17,256 bases of DNA, taken from Anaerolineae bacterium. Lineage in GTDB: Bacteria; Chloroflexota; Anaerolineae; Aggregatilineales; Phototrophicaceae. A program made the position numbers and the translations under genes. The notes under the pieces are model-generated. The model was not told the origin of the DNA. It ran no database searches and saw only the letters and a program-made list of their open reading frames with translations. The DNA lies in the NCBI GenBank assembly GCA_028284565.1, contig JANQRM010000247.1, positions 1 to 17,256 of the forward strand, written 5' to 3'. Shown here in pieces: positions 13,785 through 17,256 of this stretch. The stretch's first letter is position 1. Each line of letters begins with the position of its first letter.

Positions 13785-16700
13785 ATGACCCAACGCATGG
13801 ATGAACAAGTAAGCAAACTTCGGCGCGCCCTTGACGAAGTTCGCCAAAAGAAGGATTTGCTGACCCCACAAACCTATTCGCAGATGGTGATTGTTTTACT
13901 AGAGAAAATCCGTCACCTACAAACCATTCCCAAAACCGATGGTAGCCCCCGCGACGAGATTCGCTTGGTCACGGTGATGTTTGTTGATGTGGTCGATTCA
14001 ACAATTCTCGCCCACAAACTCAGTAGTGATTGGAAAAATCTGATAGCGACTGCTCATGAACGGGTCACTGACGTGGTACAGGAATGGTCGGGGCAGGTCG
14101 GGCAGTATTTGGGTGATGGAGTTCTCAGCTTCTTTGGCGCACAACAAAGCCGTGCCGATGATGCCCTGCGAGCTGTCTCCTCTGCCTTAGCCATTCAAGA
14201 GATGATGCAATCTTTTGCCGACGAAGTTCAAACTCGCTATAAGGTGAGTTTTGCCGTCCGCATCGGTATTAGCACTGGCAAATTAACCGTTGGGATGATC
14301 GGGACCAGTGAGCATCAAGAATTTTTGGCATTAGGACCCGCCACCAACCTCGCCGCACGCCTGCAATCCCGTGCAGATAGTGGTGGCATCCTCATCGACA
14401 TCGAAACCTACCATCGGGTACGACGGCATTTCGTCACCCTTCCATATGAACCCACACCAATCAAAGGTTACGAGGCACTGATTCGCTATTATGGTGTCTT
14501 GGAACCGATGCCCCTCCAAATGACCCAGTTAACCGAAGACAGCATCGGCGGGGAAACCCTTCCCTTTGTCGGATATTCTGACCAACTCGACCAACTACTC
14601 GCTCAATGGGAACATAATCGGCAGAATCAGACATTTTCGGTAGTTTCGATCTTCGGCGATATCGGCACTGGCAAAAGTCGCATGATGCAAGAATTCGCCA
14701 ACCGCGCCTCAGTGAATCCTGCTTTCCAGATACAGCTCATTGCCCGCTACGAACAGCGCGATACCTCGCATAATGTCTTACGTTATTTTTTGACCCAGCA
14801 AGCCTCATTAACCCTCGATATGGATGAATACACCATCCGTCAACAAATCGAAAACCTAATCGATGACACCTCGAATCATCCCGACCCGCGTGGAGTCGCT
14901 GAGACCTTAAGTCAACTCTATCTGCATCAAGATAGCGAAGAGGACACGTCCGCTTCCTCCAAAACGCGACGCTTTCAGGAACGGCGAGTCTATGTGCAAG
15001 TTGCGGAATGGTTTCAAGCCATTGCGGAGCGCAGTCCGCTGCTGATTTTGGTCGATAATCTTCAATGGCTTGACCCGCTCTCCGTGGATTTGCTTGAACA
15101 TCTTGCTGAGGTCATGCAGAACGCATCAGGGATGCTCATTAGTGCAGGTCGTCCCGATTTCCAGAGCCATTTCCCAAATTATATGACACATCACAATCCC
15201 TTAACGATGTCGCTTCATGGTTTACCGAATGACGCGATGCAACGACTCGTCGATTCCATTCTCTCCAAAGTTGACCGCTTAAATCCCGATTTGTCAGAGC
15301 TGGTCATCAATCGCTCAGAAGGCAACCCGCTTTTCGTGCATGAATTTCTGGCGATGTTGTTTGATAACGGCGTGATTAAAGTCCGAGACGATGGCTCTTG
15401 GCGCTTTGATGCCAAGCAATATTATTCCACCATGTCCGACTTACCCAATGGTTTGATGGGAGTCTTGCAAGCCCGCCTCGACGAACTGCCAACCCCCTCA
15501 AGGCAAGTTGCGCAACTCGCGTCCGTCGTCGGGCAAACCTTTTGGCATGGGGTCGTCGCCGAACTCTATGAGCAAAATGTAGATGCCGAACTAGATGCAC
15601 TGATACAACGCGATATTATCATCCAACAAGCAGATAGTGCTTTTGACGGACAAACACAATATACCTTCCGCCACGTTCTCTATCGGGATGTGGCGTATGG
15701 TATGCTTCCCCGTGCCGAGCGAGAAGCCTATCATGATAAAGTCGCCCGCTGGTTAGTCGTGCGTGTGTCAGACAAGCCAGAATACTATCCGACCTTGAGT
15801 GACCACTTCGCCAATGCCAAACTGTACGAAGCCGCCCTTTTCACCAATTTAGAAGCGGTACTCAATCGTTTACAACGCGGGTTAGGAAGCGAAACCTTAC
15901 GGCTGATTGAACGAGGTTTAGCCTATGCCCAATATATGCCTCGTGAAGTTGCCCTACCCATCGTCAGTCACCTATGGGCATTGCGTGGACAATCTTTCAA
16001 TACCCTCAATCGCTTTGAAGAAGCCACCGCCGCCTGTCAAACCGCACTCCGTCTACTCGATGAAGTCCCCCCAGAACAACTCATCACCATTCGCATTCTC
16101 GCATCGCGGATGCTAGGCGAGGCGTTCCGCAGTTTGGGACGCTACCAAGAGGCACATGAAGCTCTTAGCACTGCCTATCACCTCATCGCGAATGAAGACC
16201 CCATTCAGATGGCTTCCATTCTCCATGCCTTTGGCTCACTCGCCTATTACATGGGACGCTTGGGGGAGAGCATGGCATACCAACAGCGCGCCTATACTCA
16301 TGCGGAAGAATCTCAACTACTGGGACAGAAGAAAGGGGCAATGACCCAACTTGGCTTAATTGCCTTAGATCGAGGCGACATCTCCACCGCCCTACAATAC
16401 TTTGAAGATGTCTTGCGTCTAAATGTGGAAGGAGAGAATATCCACTACCAGATTTTGGACTGGATTAATATTGCACGAGTCTACAGCGCAATTTTCGCCT
16501 ATGAACTCAGCCTCGAAGCACTTGAACGCGCCAATGCCCTCCAAGCCTTTCTCCAGACAGATAACACCGTCCTCAAAGCCTATCGCGGATTGAATCTTAT
16601 TGATTTAGGGGATACCGAAGCCGGGTATCCACTGATAGAAGATGCCGTCACGCGCAGTCATAAGGATGTCCATAACGCCCACTTACTTCAACTTATTGAC

Positions 16701-17102
16701 ATCCGCGCTTGTGTCATAATAAAGAATTATGATTTGGGCTTAGAACGTGCGAATAGCTTCCGAGAACGCATGCGTGACATCAATCCAATTTTATATGGAC
16801 GCGCAACCTTGTGGGCTGGGATTGCCTCCCTTGAATTTGACCGTGAACGCGCATCAGAACTGATCGAAGAAGCAATGACACTAGAACAAGACCAGGGCGG
16901 GCGTGATTTGTGGCTTGCCTTCACAGCCTACGCACAAGCCAATCAAAACCCAGAACTGACCCATGCCTACCATGAAAAATCCGCCAACATCCTACAAGCT
17001 ATCTCCTTTAGCCTGCATTCCAGACCCGACTTACAAGCCATCTTCCAAAATCACACCCAAGTCCAAGGCACGATGAAGTCAGCGGGTTGGGTACTCGGTT
17101 AA
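13785..17102 (+). CDS. Class III nucleotide cyclase-like / ATPase / TPR signalling protein
   Basis: A 1105-residue multidomain protein. The catalytic fold of class III cyclases covers about 58-240, with both metal aspartates (Asp68 in MFVDVVDST and Asp111 in LGDGVLSFFG) and the transition-state Asn188 and Arg192 in NLAAR. The positions that choose the purine, usually Lys and Asp or Thr, are Gln107 and Leu181, so the product, and even activity, is uncertain. An AAA/STAND-type ATPase follows, with Walker A GDIGTGKS (291-298) and Walker B LLILVDN (419-425). From about 720 to 1000 come TPR-like helical repeats. This architecture is common in bacteria for sensing by protein-protein contact. No strong ribosome site precedes ATG 13785, and ATG 13797 is an alternative. 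It lies 119 bases after the kinase gene. Confidence 0.9.
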   Translation: MTQRMDEQVSKLRRALDEVRQKKDLLTPQTYSQMVIVLLEKIRHLQTIPKTDGSPRDEIRLVTVMFVDVVDSTILAHKLSSDWKNLIATAHERVTDVVQEWSGQVGQYLGDGVLSFFGAQQSRADDALRAVSSALAIQEMMQSFADEVQTRYKVSFAVRIGISTGKLTVGMIGTSEHQEFLALGPATNLAARLQSRADSGGILIDIETYHRVRRHFVTLPYEPTPIKGYEALIRYYGVLEPMPLQMTQLTEDSIGGETLPFVGYSDQLDQLLAQWEHNRQNQTFSVVSIFGDIGTGKSRMMQEFANRASVNPAFQIQLIARYEQRDTSHNVLRYFLTQQASLTLDMDEYTIRQQIENLIDDTSNHPDPRGVAETLSQLYLHQDSEEDTSASSKTRRFQERRVYVQVAEWFQAIAERSPLLILVDNLQWLDPLSVDLLEHLAEVMQNASGMLISAGRPDFQSHFPNYMTHHNPLTMSLHGLPNDAMQRLVDSILSKVDRLNPDLSELVINRSEGNPLFVHEFLAMLFDNGVIKVRDDGSWRFDAKQYYSTMSDLPNGLMGVLQARLDELPTPSRQVAQLASVVGQTFWHGVVAELYEQNVDAELDALIQRDIIIQQADSAFDGQTQYTFRHVLYRDVAYGMLPRAEREAYHDKVARWLVVRVSDKPEYYPTLSDHFANAKLYEAALFTNLEAVLNRLQRGLGSETLRLIERGLAYAQYMPREVALPIVSHLWALRGQSFNTLNRFEEATAACQTALRLLDEVPPEQLITIRILASRMLGEAFRSLGRYQEAHEALSTAYHLIANEDPIQMASILHAFGSLAYYMGRLGESMAYQQRAYTHAEESQLLGQKKGAMTQLGLIALDRGDISTALQYFEDVLRLNVEGENIHYQILDWINIARVYSAIFAYELSLEALERANALQAFLQTDNTVLKAYRGLNLIDLGDTEAGYPLIEDAVTRSHKDVHNAHLLQLIDIRACVIIKNYDLGLERANSFRERMRDINPILYGRATLWAGIASLEFDRERASELIEEAMTLEQDQGGRDLWLAFTAYAQANQNPELTHAYHEKSANILQAISFSLHSRPDLQAIFQNHTQVQGTMKSAGWVLG

Positions 17103-17103
17103 G

Positions 17104-17256
17104 CTACTGCCGCCACTGATTCGCGCGGATATTTTCACTGGCAAGTCGGGCGGTTTCATCAATCCGCTTGGCACGGGTCGCCTCTCGTTTGGCATTCAAA
17201 ATCCACTCTAAAATTCCACGACGTACCGACGGCGGGAACGCTTCAAAGTTCTCGCG
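17104..17256 (-). CDS. YdeI/OmpD-associated (OmdA) family protein, C-terminal part
   Basis: The window holds the last 50 codons of a minus-strand gene whose start lies beyond the right edge, ending in a TAG at 17104-17106. The residues include SVRRGILEWILNAKREATR and KRIDETARLA, the pattern that closes proteins of the YdeI/OmpD-associated family (bacteriocin-protection-like, PF13376). The biochemical role of the family is poorly defined. Its stop lies one base from the cyclase stop, so the two genes converge with no room for separate terminators between them. Confidence 0.8.
   Translation of the reverse strand, partial: RENFEAFPPSVRRGILEWILNAKREATRAKRIDETARLASENIRANQWRQ

Noticed and set aside
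13769..13804. Eleven-codon reading frame overlapping the start of the cyclase gene, a possible leader peptide
   Set aside because: The AAGGA motif abuts its ATG with almost no spacing, it encodes no regulatory run of codons, and no attenuator hairpin follows.
1..17256. CRISPR array, tRNA, rRNA, riboswitch or prophage
   Set aside because: No regularly spaced repeats, cloverleaf-like segments, long conserved RNA folds or phage-type genes were seen in the gaps, all of which are under 300 bases.

Overview
The window is a stretch of ordinary bacterial chromosome, with dense coding on both strands, good Shine-Dalgarno sites and no phage, transposase, CRISPR, rRNA or tRNA signal. The mix of genes (an ECF sigma factor with an RskA-type anti-sigma factor, a PepF-like M3 peptidase, an M42 aminopeptidase, a soluble GAF-PAS histidine kinase and a cyclase-ATPase-TPR giant) and the moderate GC content fit Chloroflexota best. 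This is an inference from gene style, not proof.

Left part (1-2700): the tail of an unidentified plus-strand frame runs into a minus-strand D-2-hydroxyacid dehydrogenase. Divergent from the dehydrogenase is a two-gene regulatory operon, an ECF sigma factor followed by a membrane anti-sigma factor with an RskA C-terminal domain. Neither protein carries the cysteine or zinc chemistry often used to sense stress in this family.

Middle part (2778-8495): three minus-strand enzyme genes are an M3 oligoendopeptidase, an aldo/keto reductase and a two-dinucleotide-fold flavoprotein of the MerA/lipoamide dehydrogenase superfamily. A plus-strand, AT-richer alpha/beta-hydrolase gene sits between the intact aldo/keto reductase and a decayed second copy of that gene's first ~55 codons (6839-6983). 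The copy has a 16-base deletion between 10-base direct repeats that the intact gene still carries. This is the clearest sign of rearrangement in the window.

Right part (8781-17256): four plus-strand genes encode an M42 metallo-aminopeptidase, a CPA2 cation/proton antiporter with a C-terminal RCK region, a cytoplasmic GAF-PAS-histidine kinase, and a 1105-residue class III cyclase-like/ATPase/TPR protein. No response regulator lies beside the kinase. The kinase and the cyclase-like protein share a CCTTAATA motif in their upstream regions and may form one signalling unit. The window ends inside a minus-strand gene for a YdeI/OmpD-associated protein, whose stop lies one base from the stop of the cyclase-like gene.

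I found no clearly new system. The best leads are the sigma/anti-sigma pair without known sensing residues, the cyclase-like giant with altered purine-selecting positions next to an orphan kinase, the antiporter with a degenerate nucleotide-binding loop, and the duplicated reductase fragment beside the hydrolase.
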